Below are positions 45,730-54,216 of a stretch of DNA of 64,000 nt, piece after piece. The stretch lies in contig JAHIUA010000084.1 of assembly GCA_018817385.1 (NCBI GenBank), positions 17,665 through 81,664 of the forward strand, written 5' to 3'. Under the pieces are notes generated by a model. That model was given only the letters and a program-made list of their open reading frames with translations, made no database searches and was not told the origin of the DNA. The translations under genes and the position numbers were made by a program. Numbering within the stretch: position 1 is the first letter of the stretch; every line of letters starts with the position of its first letter. Source of the DNA: Pseudomonadota bacterium (GTDB taxonomy: Bacteria; Desulfobacterota; Desulfobulbia; Desulfobulbales; Desulfocapsaceae).

Positions 45730-46923
45730 ATGGCGAACAATTCATTGGCAAATATATTTGTCGAGACGCAGGATACCCGTCTGGCAACTCCCGGTATAAA
45801 CCGGGCAACGATATTTTTCCTCCTTACTGTCATTGCTGGACTCAGTTGTGGGGTTGCTTCTTTTATCTTTGGACATGAGGCTATATATAATAACAGCCGT
45901 GAAGTACCTTGGGGGATGTTGATTTCCACGTATGCCTTCTGGGCGATCACTTCCACCGGTCTTTGTATGTATGCCGCTATTTCGCACCTCTTTGGTGGTA
46001 CCAGAATGGCTATTGTCAGTAACAGGATGGTATGGATGTCCATCGTTTGTATCCTTGCCGCATTCGCAACCATCGGCGTGGAGATTGCAAGTCCTCACAG
46101 GATGATCATTTATAATATTCTATCTCCCAACCCAACCTCTAATATCTGGTGGATGGGAACCCTTTACGGTTTAGCCGTTGGCTGTATGATCGTAGAGTTT
46201 TTTGGTATTGTGGCCGGGTTGGCACGCATTGCGGTTGTCCTGGGAACTATGGGTGCCGTGGCTGAGGTTCTTGCCAACAGCTGTCTCGGCGGCGTGTTTG
46301 CAACACTGCCGGCAAGACCGTATTGGTATGGTGGTCAGCTTCCCATTTATTTCCTTACCGCCGCTTTTCTCTCAGGGGCAGCCGCTACGATTCTTTTTAA
46401 TTATCTGGCCTATAAACTCCGTGGAGAGAAGATGAGTGAAGCGGTCCATCTTGGCATTAAGAGTGCCGGTAAGGCCATGGCACTTGTACTTATTCTTTAT
46501 ACCGTCGCCACCTTCTGGCGTTTGATCATGTATTATGTTGGTGGTGCGGAACTTGGACGTATTGCCGCTGGTGCTTTGATTAACGGCCCTCTTTCTATTA
46601 ATTTTTGGGTTTTTGAACTCGCCATAGGGTTGGTCGTGCCACTCATACTTGTTATTTTGTCTCGTTTGGAAAATGTTGGAATGATGGCCTTTGCTGGAAT
46701 TCTGATTCTCTTGGGGCAGTTTGTTGCTCGCTATGACCTGGTAGTTGCTGGTCTGATTGTTCCATCTTCTCTTGGGTGGGATAATGTTCCTACTTATTTA
46801 GATTACGTACCTTCAGTCTTCGAATTTGGGGTGATAATCGGGAGTATCAGTCTGGTTTGTTTCGGCTTCCTCATGGGGGAAAGGGTTTTTGGTCGAATTT
46901 TTGATCAGAAAGAACATCATTGA
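45730..46923 (+). CDS. NrfD-like membrane subunit, locus B
   Basis: 397 residues, about ten helices, NrfD/PsrC family. Core pattern WGMLISTYAFWAITSTGLCM, HRMIIYNILSPNPTSNIWWM and a conserved acidic/aromatic pair in the middle; ends LMGERVFGRIFDQKEHH. AGGAGATTGAA precedes the ATG. It should exchange electrons between quinone and the periplasmic ferredoxin-cytochrome pair. A terminator follows directly. Confidence 0.88.
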   Translation: MANNSLANIFVETQDTRLATPGINRATIFFLLTVIAGLSCGVASFIFGHEAIYNNSREVPWGMLISTYAFWAITSTGLCMYAAISHLFGGTRMAIVSNRMVWMSIVCILAAFATIGVEIASPHRMIIYNILSPNPTSNIWWMGTLYGLAVGCMIVEFFGIVAGLARIAVVLGTMGAVAEVLANSCLGGVFATLPARPYWYGGQLPIYFLTAAFLSGAAATILFNYLAYKLRGEKMSEAVHLGIKSAGKAMALVLILYTVATFWRLIMYYVGGAELGRIAAGALINGPLSINFWVFELAIGLVVPLILVILSRLENVGMMAFAGILILLGQFVARYDLVVAGLIVPSSLGWDNVPTYLDYVPSVFEFGVIIGSISLVCFGFLMGERVFGRIFDQKEHH

Positions 46924-46940
46924 TTAAAAAGATCGTTAAA

Positions 46941-46965
46941 GGTCGCTCCATGAGCGACCTTTTTC
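46941..46965 (+). terminator. Intrinsic terminator after locus B nrfD
   Basis: GGTCGCT and AGCGACC (46941-46947 and 46953-46959) form a stem, followed by TTTTTC. It separates the ferredoxin-cytochrome-nrfD unit from the regulator genes. Confidence 0.85.
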
Positions 46966-47014
46966 TTGGGTGTCTTTGTTGGATGTATTAGGTTAAGATC
47001 ATATTGATTTCCTT

Positions 47015-48214
47015 ATGAACCTTATTACAACACAGTCAGTTACTATGTCAGATACAAAAGACAATTTTGAAAAACAAATTATCCATCCAGAATGCCCCGA
47101 TTCCCAATATTTTTACTTGGATCGGAGGAAAGCGGGAGCCAATGGAGGAGGGAATGAACTTTTTCAAGCCATCCAGGACCCGGTTTTTGTCGTTACTCCT
47201 GATGGAATTATTGTTGGCGCCAATCACGCTGCCTTAAACGCTGCCCAAAAGAGTCGTTCGGAAATCATTGGTGAAGGTATCTGTAAGATTATTCATGGCG
47301 GTAGCTTTCCCCACCTCCAATGTCCTTTAGAGGCATGTTTGTTGACGTGTTCTCCACGAGTTGAAGAGAGTATACTTCCTGGCCTCTCCGGTGAATATCT
47401 GCTTACGATCTCACCTGTTAAAAATCATGATGGAGTTGTACAAAAGATTCTCATTGTAGCAAGGGAGTTGACCTCCGATGAGATGAGAAAAGAAGATTCC
47501 CTGAGAACTGCTCAATTGGCTGCCATAGGTGAACTCGCTGCCGGGGTAGCTCATGAAGTCAACAACCCTATTACTGGCATTATAAACTATGCCCAGTTAC
47601 TCCTTGATGACAGTGAAAAAAATTCATTACAGGAAGAACTTTTGGAGAGAATTGTTAACGAAGGGGAACGGATTGCTGCAATCATTAAAAAACTTCTTTC
47701 ATTTGCCCGGGAAAGTGAAGATGACTACGAACCAATTGATATGGTTCATGTGATTGAAGACAGCCTCTCTCTAGTTGAGCATCAGTTTAAAACTGATGGT
47801 ATTAAGATTACTACCGACTGTTCTACCGAGCCGTGCAGGGTGTTGGGTAATTTCAGGCAATTGCAGCAAGTTATTCTCAACTTGTTGAGTAATGCCCATT
47901 TTGCCTTAAAGGAGCGATATCCAAATTCTTCCTTACAGAAGAAAATTCATATCAGTTGTTATTCATTTGTTCAGGAGGAAGGTCGATCGATAATTCAGAT
48001 TTCGATCAGAGACTCAGGAACTGGTATCCCTCAAGGCATTCTCAATAGACTGTTTGATCCATTTTTTACAACCAAGCCCTCGGGGAAGGGAACAGGTTTA
48101 GGTCTCAGTATTAGTTATGGGATTATTCGAGACCATGGTGGCATTATCAAGGTTGATTCAATAATAAATCAATATACGGAGATGATATTAGTTATTCCGT
48201 CTTTAGGTACTTAA
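47015..48214 (+). CDS. Soluble PAS sensor histidine kinase, locus B
   Basis: 399 residues equivalent to the C-terminal half of the kinase at 41254. PAS with HGGSFPHLQCPLEACLLTC (cysteine-rich), HisKA with H180 in GELAAGVAHEVNNPI and full ATPase motifs NLLSNAHFALKERY, DSGTGIPQG, GKGTGLGLSIS. The start is taken at 47015; an internal ATG at 47045 is also possible. No ribosome-binding site is convincing. One base separates its stop codon from the activator gene, so the two form a two-component pair. Confidence 0.87.
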   Translation: MNLITTQSVTMSDTKDNFEKQIIHPECPDSQYFYLDRRKAGANGGGNELFQAIQDPVFVVTPDGIIVGANHAALNAAQKSRSEIIGEGICKIIHGGSFPHLQCPLEACLLTCSPRVEESILPGLSGEYLLTISPVKNHDGVVQKILIVARELTSDEMRKEDSLRTAQLAAIGELAAGVAHEVNNPITGIINYAQLLLDDSEKNSLQEELLERIVNEGERIAAIIKKLLSFARESEDDYEPIDMVHVIEDSLSLVEHQFKTDGIKITTDCSTEPCRVLGNFRQLQQVILNLLSNAHFALKERYPNSSLQKKIHISCYSFVQEEGRSIIQISIRDSGTGIPQGILNRLFDPFFTTKPSGKGTGLGLSISYGIIRDHGGIIKVDSIINQYTEMILVIPSLGT

Positions 48215-48215
48215 C

Positions 48216-50012
48216 ATGGAAAATCAAGTTACTCCGGAAAAAAATACTCCCATCCTGATAGTAGATGATGAAGCAAGTATTCGTCTAACTTTCGAGATGT
48301 TTTTGACTCGTGCAGGATATGGACCTATAATAACCGCTTCGACCTTAAATGAAGCTCTGATCGCAATCAAAGAAAATGAGTTTGATCTTATTATTAGCGA
48401 CATAGTGCTGGAAGCAGAAAGGGGAACTGATCTGCTCTGTAAGCTTAGAGAATCTGGTGTGAAATGCCCTGTGGTTATGGTTACCGGATTTCCTAATCTG
48501 GATACCGCAGCAGAGGCTGTACGATATGGTGCCTTTGATTATATTTCTAAACCAGTGAACAAGGAAACATTGCTTAAATTTGTGCGACAGGCTCTGAAAC
48601 ACTGGGAACTGGAAAACGAAAGAAAGCAACTATTATCCGAAAATGAAAAGTTTAAACGTTATCTTGAGGCAATTTTTCGTTCAGTTCGAGATGCGATTAT
48701 TACTATAGATAATGAAATGAATATTGTTCAGCTCAATGATACTGCTAAACGATGGCTTCAATATTCTGAAACGGATAATCTGATCAGTCTTGCTTCCTAC
48801 CAAAGTGAAATGGGTAAGGCCTGTCTTCAGGATGCTCAACAGGTATTATCCAGTAGACAGGAAGTAAGAGAACACCAGGTTGAATGTAGAAAACGTGATG
48901 GGAATATTAGAATTATAAGTCTTAACGCTGCACCATTGGAAGATGGATTTGATGAATTTAATGGTGTTGTCATTGTGGCAAGAGATATCACACTCCCTGA
49001 ACCTGTCAGTGGCAGTAATACCAGAAACAAGTTTCATGGCTATGTAGGCTGCAGTCAGGTAATGCAGAATGTCTATAACTTAATAGAAAATGTAGGAAAA
49101 GTCGACACAGCGGTTTTGGTGACCGGAGAGTCTGGAACCGGTAAAGAATTGGCTGCTGAAGCATTACATGCAGAAAGTCAACGACGTGATATGCCTCTTG
49201 TTAAAGTTGATTGTGCAGCAATGCCTGAAGAATTGCTGGAAAGTGAGCTTTTCGGGCATCGCAAAGGATCTTTCACCGGCGCAGATAGAGACCGGCCCGG
49301 TAGACTTTTGCAAGCAGACAACGGTACCCTGTTTCTTGATGAGATTGGAGATATTTCACCTCGTATGCAACTGCGTTTACTTCGTTTTCTTCAGGAAAAA
49401 ACATTTACTCCGGTGGGACAGGATACCCCGATAGCTGTGAATGTCAGAATCATTGCTGCGACTAATGTTAATTTTACAGACAAGGTAAAAGATGGGAGTT
49501 TCCGAGAGGATCTTTATTACCGCTTAAAGGTTGTAGAGATAAAATTACCTCCTCTCCGTGAGAGAAAAGGGGGGGTTCCAATTCTCGTCCATCACTTTCT
49601 CTCGATGTTCCGAGAAAAACTCAAACGCAATATTCATGGAATCTCAGATCAGGCTATGGAGGCTCTTGTTCGTTATTCATGGCCAGGTAATGTCCGTGAA
49701 TTAAGCCATATAATAGAGAGAGCCTGTGTTTTATGTGATGGCCCAACGATCTCATTGGAGCATTTCCCTGAAGAAATTCAAAAACCTGTGAGTTCTATTC
49801 CTGGTCAGATTGAATCTCCTGATCATCTCATGAGCATTGCAAATCTCCCTCCTTATGTCAGTGAAGAAGATGAGATTATAGAAGCATTGAAACATGCACG
49901 TGGTAATAAATCCAAAGCTGCCCGTATCCTCAATATTGATCGTTCTACTCTCTATCGGAAAATGCAACGAATAGGTATTGCCAGTGATATAGCTAAGGTG
50001 AATAATAAATAG
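48216..50012 (+). CDS. NtrC-type sigma-54 activator (receiver-PAS-AAA-Fis), locus B
   Basis: 598 residues, same domain order as 38279-40090: receiver (LIISDIVLEAERGTDLL), PAS-like region, AAA+ with GESGTGKE, GSFTGA and GTLFLDEIGD, and a Fis helix (GNKSKAARILNIDRSTLYRK). The recognition helices of the two paralogues differ slightly (NIDRSTLYR versus SMDRSTLYR). It sits directly upstream of the small-peptide genes, whose promoters are sigma-54 type with TGTTGC palindromes, so it is probably their activator. Confidence 0.9.
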   Translation: MENQVTPEKNTPILIVDDEASIRLTFEMFLTRAGYGPIITASTLNEALIAIKENEFDLIISDIVLEAERGTDLLCKLRESGVKCPVVMVTGFPNLDTAAEAVRYGAFDYISKPVNKETLLKFVRQALKHWELENERKQLLSENEKFKRYLEAIFRSVRDAIITIDNEMNIVQLNDTAKRWLQYSETDNLISLASYQSEMGKACLQDAQQVLSSRQEVREHQVECRKRDGNIRIISLNAAPLEDGFDEFNGVVIVARDITLPEPVSGSNTRNKFHGYVGCSQVMQNVYNLIENVGKVDTAVLVTGESGTGKELAAEALHAESQRRDMPLVKVDCAAMPEELLESELFGHRKGSFTGADRDRPGRLLQADNGTLFLDEIGDISPRMQLRLLRFLQEKTFTPVGQDTPIAVNVRIIAATNVNFTDKVKDGSFREDLYYRLKVVEIKLPPLRERKGGVPILVHHFLSMFREKLKRNIHGISDQAMEALVRYSWPGNVRELSHIIERACVLCDGPTISLEHFPEEIQKPVSSIPGQIESPDHLMSIANLPPYVSEEDEIIEALKHARGNKSKAARILNIDRSTLYRKMQRIGIASDIAKVNNK

Positions 50013-50020
50013 CTTATTTC

Positions 50021-50089
50021 ATGTTGCGTAAGTGTTGCGTGAGACAGATATGCAACACAAAACAAGCGAGCGACACACAAACGCAACAT
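50021..50089. promoter_or_regulatory. TGTTGC palindromes upstream of the small-peptide cluster (putative enhancer)
   Basis: ATGTTGCGT (50021-50029) and ACGCAACAT (50081-50089) are inverse copies; inside are a second TGTTGC (50033-50038) and GCAACA (50052-50057). They are 120-190 bp upstream of the sigma-54 promoter, the usual enhancer distance. Confidence 0.6.
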
Positions 50090-50210
50090 CTTGGGCTTTC
50101 CCACCTTGTGCCTTTTGGGAAAGAGAGAAAGCTCAATTCTGTAAAGCATTATCCATGCAACTCAGTAAGTTAGCACCTGTTTGAGTTGATTCCCTGTTTT
50201 GTTTTGTTTC

Positions 50211-50228
50211 TTGGTATGATTCGTGCAT
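50211..50228 (+). promoter_or_regulatory. Sigma-54 promoter for the locus B small-peptide genes
   Basis: TTGGTATGATTCGTGCAT has GG (50213) and GC (50225) ten bases apart and a TGCA -12 end. The -24 half is TGGTAT rather than TGGCAC. Confidence 0.65.
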
Positions 50229-50290
50229 ATTGATGGTACGATGTGGCGTAGGAATGAATACAGCATAATTTAACTATTATAGACGGGGGA

Positions 50291-50500
50291 ATGATGAAAG
50301 AGCTAACAGTACTTGCAAGGGAGAGGAGCGGTGTTCGGGATAGTGTCACTTTTGAACTCAATAAAGTTGGGGTGTGGGTGGTCGGAACTGCTTCGGCATT
50401 CATTGGCTGCTGGGCAGTAATTTGCCTTGTTTCCGGTGTGGCCCATAGTGGTGGGCCAGTGAGCTTTGTTCAAAAAATTGTTTCATCTCTGGTGGGATGA
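50291..50500 (+). CDS. Small single-span membrane peptide B1
   Basis: 69 residues. A charged head (MMKELTVLARERSGVRDS) is followed by ELNKVGVWVVGTASAFIGCW and AVICLVSGVAHSGGPV...VSSLVG. It shares with the other family members the motif E-x-x-K-V-G, G-x-W-x-x-x-C-L, an S-G-G-P turn and a terminal VG. One membrane helix, cytoplasmic or periplasmic tail unknown. GGGGGA precedes the ATG. First of the cluster. Confidence 0.85.
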   Translation: MMKELTVLARERSGVRDSVTFELNKVGVWVVGTASAFIGCWAVICLVSGVAHSGGPVSFVQKIVSSLVG

Positions 50501-50525
50501 TAAGTTGAGAAGAGCGATTGTAACA

Positions 50526-50743
50526 ATGGAAATCAGCTTGAACGCTGCACAGACAATGGAACAAGCAGACAGATATGTACGGGAGAAGACTGCTGCCTGT
50601 GGTGAAATTTCGAAATAGGTTTTTCAGTCTTGACTTCCTCTGTTGCCATGACTGCTTATTGGGCAACTCCCTCTGGTTTTGCGGGTTCTTTGAGAGGAGG
50701 GGGAAAGCTTATAAGTAATTTAGTAAAAGCAATTGCAGGATAA
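50526..50743 (+). pseudogene. Frameshifted small membrane peptide B2
   Basis: Frame 1 from the ATG at 50526 reads MEISLNAAQTMEQADRYVRE...CGEISK and then hits TAG. Adding one base after the codons ATT-TCG-AAA restores V-G-F-S-V-L-T-S-S-V-A-M-T-A-Y-W and the typical ending NLVKAIAG before TAA at 50743, matching its neighbours (EISK/VG...W...A-I-x-G). Either a one-base deletion pseudogene, a programmed shift, or a sequencing slip. The C-L motif is also lost (WATPSG), favouring a true relic. Confidence 0.75.
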
Positions 50744-50857
50744 ACTGATATGTTGTTTAATGAGTGGTAACAAACTCAGCCTGAATACTTAGTGGAAGCA
50801 ATTTGTAGGTAATAGTTAACTGACACTGATCTCGTGATAATTTAAGAGGTATCGCCC

Positions 50858-51082
50858 ATGGAAGAAAAGGCAATTACCAAAGTTAAGATTAAGTCTACTC
50901 CGGCTGTTCATCAAATAGAACAGACCGATAGCGAACTTTATAAAGTTGGAACGTCTGTTACCGCAGTTTTTGCTCTTGGAGCGGGTGCGTGGGGAATTAT
51001 TTGTCTTTCAAGTTCTATCTTTAATAGTGGTGGACCTATAGAGATGCTGAAAAACCTATATCAGGCTATTGTTGGCATATAG
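50858..51082 (+). CDS. Small single-span membrane peptide B3
   Basis: 74 residues. Charged head, then DSELYKVGTSVTAVFALGAG and AWGIICLSSSIFNSGGPI...LYQAIVGI. Same family motifs (ELYKVG, G-x-W-G-x-x-C-L, SGGP, AIVG); most like B5 at 51867 (DSELYKVG...WGVICLSS). AGAGGT ribosome-binding site. A terminator follows. Confidence 0.85.
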   Translation: MEEKAITKVKIKSTPAVHQIEQTDSELYKVGTSVTAVFALGAGAWGIICLSSSIFNSGGPIEMLKNLYQAIVGI

Positions 51083-51107
51083 AAATTTCTTCTAGAAAAA
51101 ATTGTTA

Positions 51108-51147
51108 AAAGGACCATTGAGTTGTGCTCAATGGTCCTTTTTTTTTG
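51108..51147 (+). terminator. Intrinsic terminator after small peptide B3
   Basis: AAAGGACCATTGAG (51108-51121) pairs with CTCAATGGTCCTTT (51127-51140), followed by seven more T. Perfect 14-bp stem with a 5-base loop. Confidence 0.92.
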
Positions 51148-51328
51148 ATTTAATCGGCTGCCCCTCTCTTCCTCTTGGTGGGTATTTGGTTAAGTGCTTG
51201 CTTTTTATGTGAAGGTATCCCTCGGTTACCGGCTTCCTTTCTGGTGGATTTTCTCTCAAGAGCGCAATTGCCCATGCTTCCCATTGAGATCTGTTCTCTT
51301 TCTTCTCACGGTAAAAACCTGTCGCGTT

Positions 51329-51381
51329 ACTGTTGCAAGGCAGTGTCGCGCCTTGTTGCGTTGCTACAGTAATGCAACAGT
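51329..51381. promoter_or_regulatory. TGTTGC palindromes upstream of small peptide B4
   Basis: ACTGTTGC (51329-51336) and GCAACAGT (51374-51381) are inverse copies with a further TGTTGC at 51354. They are about 115-170 bp upstream of the sigma-54 promoter at 51497 and repeat the motif found at 50021-50089. Confidence 0.6.
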
Positions 51382-51496
51382 GTGTTTTTGTAAGATTGTG
51401 ATTGTCTGGAAAGATACGATTGCGTGAATCTATAAATATGATGTTATAACAATGGAATAGGATGCTCAATGATGGTTTCCTTAACAAAAACACAAT

Positions 51497-51514
51497 CTGG
51501 CACTGTAACTGCAA
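51497..51514 (+). promoter_or_regulatory. Sigma-54 promoter for small peptides B4-B5
   Basis: CTGGCACTGTAACTGCAA matches TGGCAC...TGCA with GG and GC exactly ten bases apart, the best match in the window. A 10-bp stem (GGAGCTACTC 51537-51546 with GAGTAGCTCC 51557-51566) then lies in the leader. Confidence 0.85.
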
Positions 51515-51617
51515 GACAAGGGTAACTGAGTTAAAGGGAGCTACTCTCATTACAGGGAGTAGCTCCAAGGAAAAAAAGAAAAATTCAAACATAATTAGCA
51601 GACTAGCAGGAACTGAC

Positions 51618-51824
51618 ATGAAAAACATTCAAGCCTCAATCAGAGAAAATACAGTAATAAAAAGCAGTGCCGGTGCAGAAATCTCCAGAGTTGCAATTAC
51701 GGCCATAAGTATTTCTGCCGCGGTTATTGGAATCTGGGCAGTAGCTTGTATGGTTGCAGGCATTTCAAATAGCAGCGGCCCTGTAGGTTTGTTATCCAGT
51801 TTATTGAAAGCAATTATTGGTTAA
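51618..51824 (+). CDS. Small single-span membrane peptide B4
   Basis: 68 residues from the ATG at 51618, preceded by GCAGGAACTGAC; the longer frame upstream crosses the sigma-54 promoter and is rejected. Head with ENTVIKSSAG, then EISRVAITAISISAAVIGIW, AVACMVAGISNSSGPV...LLKAIIG. Family motifs retained (G-x-W-x-x-x-C-M, SSGP, AIIG). Directly followed by B5, 42 bp downstream. Confidence 0.85.
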   Translation: MKNIQASIRENTVIKSSAGAEISRVAITAISISAAVIGIWAVACMVAGISNSSGPVGLLSSLLKAIIG

Positions 51825-51866
51825 GTTATTTCCTCTATCCACTCATCAAAACAAAAGGATTACACC

Positions 51867-52088
51867 ATGAGAAAGCCAGAACTCACTAAACAAAATGTAA
51901 AAACCACTGTTCACGAAGCTGTAAACGCAGATAGCGAATTGTATAAAGTGGGAGCCATTTTAACAGCTGCCTTTGCAGGAGGCGTTGGAGTATGGGGCGT
52001 AATTTGCCTTTCCAGTGCCTTTATGTCTGCTGGTAGTCCGGTAGCTCTTGCCAAAAGTCTGATTGGAGCGGTGACTGGCAGCATGTAA
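51867..52088 (+). CDS. Small single-span membrane peptide B5
   Basis: 73 residues. Head with KTTVHEAVNA, then DSELYKVGAILTAAFAGGVG, VWGVICLSSAFMSAGSPV and an ending GAVTGSM. Closest relative B3. AAAGGAT precedes the ATG. It ends the small-peptide run; a strong terminator and then ftsH follow. Confidence 0.85.
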   Translation: MRKPELTKQNVKTTVHEAVNADSELYKVGAILTAAFAGGVGVWGVICLSSAFMSAGSPVALAKSLIGAVTGSM

Positions 52089-52147
52089 CGGTAGCTGCTG
52101 GTAGTATGACAGTGACAACTCTTTCTTAGTCCCGTATCTTTATTATG

Positions 52148-52181
52148 AGCCAGAGAGATTATATCTCTCTGGCTTTTTTTT
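52148..52181 (+). terminator. Intrinsic terminator after small peptide B5
   Basis: AGCCAGAGAGA (52148-52158) pairs with TCTCTCTGGCT (52164-52174), then T-rich run. ftsH therefore has its own promoter, not recognised; a TATAAT-like box is at about 52309. Confidence 0.9.
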
Positions 52182-52344
52182 GACTTATATATTGGAAAAC
52201 AAGTATAACAACTCCAACTAACTGAGGAAAATATTTTTTTGGGAAAGCTTTTTTTAAGACTTGGGTGCTCCCAAAACAGTTATTTGGGTTGTCGAATAAC
52301 TTACTGATATATAATAAAATAAAGATAATAAATAGGGCAAGAAA

Positions 52345-54213
52345 ATGGCAATTCTGATTCGAAATCTTTTCATCTTTTTTCTTTTTACTGTGCTTCTGGG
52401 GGGAGGGTATGGCCTCTGGACGCTTGAGCACAAATTACGCAATGTGAACTATAGCGAATTTCGTCATTGCCTTAATAATCATGAACTTAAATCCATTGTT
52501 TTTACCGGAAACAAGGTTATTGCTCAACATAAGGCAGGAGATAGTTATGAAACCACTGTCCCTAATGCTGAAAAATTAATTTCTGAACTTCAAGATAGAA
52601 ACATTCAAATTATCTTTAAAAAAGATCGTTCCGAAGAAACATTTCACGCTGTCTCCCTGATCTATGTTGTTCTACTCCTTTTAACGGTCATCATTTCGTT
52701 GAGTAGGAAAATGAAAAATGAAGAGGAAGAAAATAAATTTGCCTCAGATAAACTGATATTGCCGGATAGTGGCCATAAACTTGTCACCTTTGATGATGTG
52801 GCAGGTATTCCTGAAGCACTGGAAGAGCTGCAGGAAATTGTCAATTTTCTCAAGAATCCGAATCAATATAGTAAAATTGGAGCAGTCAGTCCGAAGGGGA
52901 TACTTCTTCAAGGTCCACCAGGAACCGGAAAAACTTTGTTGGCAAGAGCAATAGCAGGTGAAGCGAAGGTTCCGTTTTACAATTTTAGTGGATCGGATTT
53001 TGTAGAAATGTTTGTAGGGGTCGGTGCTTCTCGAGTAAGGGATATTTTTAAAGAGGCAAAAACAAACGCTCCCTGCATTATTTTCATAGATGAAATCGAT
53101 GCCGTAGGCGGCATACGTGCAGGGGGAGTTACTGCCAGCGGTCAGGATGAAAGAAGTCAAACCTTAAATGCGCTGCTCGTTGAGATGGATGGGTTCAGCA
53201 GTTCCGATACGATTGTTGTTTTGGCCGCAACAAACAGACCAGATATTCTGGATCCGGCATTAAGACGTCCTGGTCGTTTTGATCGCCAGGTTAACATCTT
53301 ACCTCCAGATATCAGAGGAAGAAAAAAGATTTTGCAAGTCCATGGAAACAAAGTTGCTCTTTCACCGGAGATCGATCTTGATAAAATTGCTCACATGGTG
53401 CCTGGCTTTACCGGTGCTGAGCTTGCCAATCTTGTAAACGAAGCAGCCCTTATGGCGGCCAGGAACGGAAAAGATTGTGTGGAGCATCAGGATTTTGAAC
53501 TTGCCAGCGATCGTATCCTTATGGGTGTTGAGCGTAAAGGAATGATTATTTCAGAAAAGGATCGTAAAGTCCTAGCGTTACATGAGGCAGGGCATGCCAT
53601 CATTGCAAAAACACTGCCGCATACGGATCCGATACATAAAATCACAATTATTCCAAGAGGCCGTGCTCTTGGCCAGACGCAGCAACTCTCCGTCACTGAT
53701 CGGAATAGTTACAGCTACGATTATCTTAAAAGCAGGATTACCATTCTCATGGGTGGGAGGGCTGCAGAAGAAATAGCTTTTCAGCAGAGGACCACAGGAG
53801 CGCAGGGCGACATTAGTCAGGCAACTGAAATTGCCACCAATATGATTTGCAAGTGGGGGATGAGTGATATCATCGGTCCGCAGGCGATGGTCATGGAAGA
53901 TTCAGGTTTCATCAGAGGCACTGCCCAACGTTTGGAAATGAGTGACCGAACCTCTGAGTCCATAGATAACGAAATTAAAAAACTGCTTGAGCAATGCAAC
54001 AACGAGGCCGTTAAAATTCTCAAAGAGCAATTTTATCTTTTAAAACAACTTGCTGAAATCTTGCTTGAAGTAGAGACTCTCGATGAGGAAGAGTTTGAGA
54101 TCATAATGGATTGTCGTTTCACCGAAAAAATTGCGGCTGGTAAAAATGAAACTAATCAATGTCAGACTTGTCCGGCAGCTGAGAGTTGCATTCATTCAAA
54201 ATTAAGAAAATAA
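52345..54213 (+). CDS. ftsH: FtsH-family membrane AAA+ metalloprotease with cysteine tail (locus B)
   Basis: 622 residues, paralogue of 35214-37034: two N-terminal helices (about 4-23 and 104-122), Walker A GPPGTGKT, Walker [32 protein letters not shown] and the zinc site HEAGH (in [15 protein letters not shown]). The C-terminal tail ends with [17 protein letters not shown], a Cys-rich tail absent from the other copy; it may bind metal or be redox sensitive (inference). It sits between the small peptides and a kinase-like gene 3 bp downstream. Confidence 0.93.
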   Translation: MAILIRNLFIFFLFTVLLGGGYGLWTLEHKLRNVNYSEFRHCLNNHELKSIVFTGNKVIAQHKAGDSYETTVPNAEKLISELQDRNIQIIFKKDRSEETFHAVSLIYVVLLLLTVIISLSRKMKNEEEENKFASDKLILPDSGHKLVTFDDVAGIPEALEELQEIVNFLKNPNQYSKIGAVSPKGILLQGPPGTGKTLLARAIAGEAKVPFYNFSGSDFVEMFVGVGASRVRDIFKEAKTNAPCIIFIDEIDAVGGIRAGGVTASGQDERSQTLNALLVEMDGFSSSDTIVVLAATNRPDILDPALRRPGRFDRQVNILPPDIRGRKKILQVHGNKVALSPEIDLDKIAHMVPGFTGAELANLVNEAALMAARNGKDCVEHQDFELASDRILMGVERKGMIISEKDRKVLALHEAGHAIIAKTLPHTDPIHKITIIPRGRALGQTQQLSVTDRNSYSYDYLKSRITILMGGRAAEEIAFQQRTTGAQGDISQATEIATNMICKWGMSDIIGPQAMVMEDSGFIRGTAQRLEMSDRTSESIDNEIKKLLEQCNNEAVKILKEQFYLLKQLAEILLEVETLDEEEFEIIMDCRFTEKIAAGKNETNQCQTCPAAESCIHSKLRK

Positions 54214-54216
54214 TCT

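Noticed and set aside
45730..46923. Annotating the NrfD proteins as nitrite reductase subunits
   Set aside because: NrfD is only the membrane-family name; no NrfA-type catalytic cytochrome is present, so nitrite reduction is not supported.
51408..51424. TGGAAAGATACGATTGC as sigma-54 promoter for peptide B4
   Set aside because: GG-GC spacing is twelve rather than ten; the better match at 51497 is preferred.
51462..51617. Upstream extension of peptide B4 frame
   Set aside because: It would run through the sigma-54 promoter and leader hairpin; the ATG at 51618 has a ribosome-binding site.
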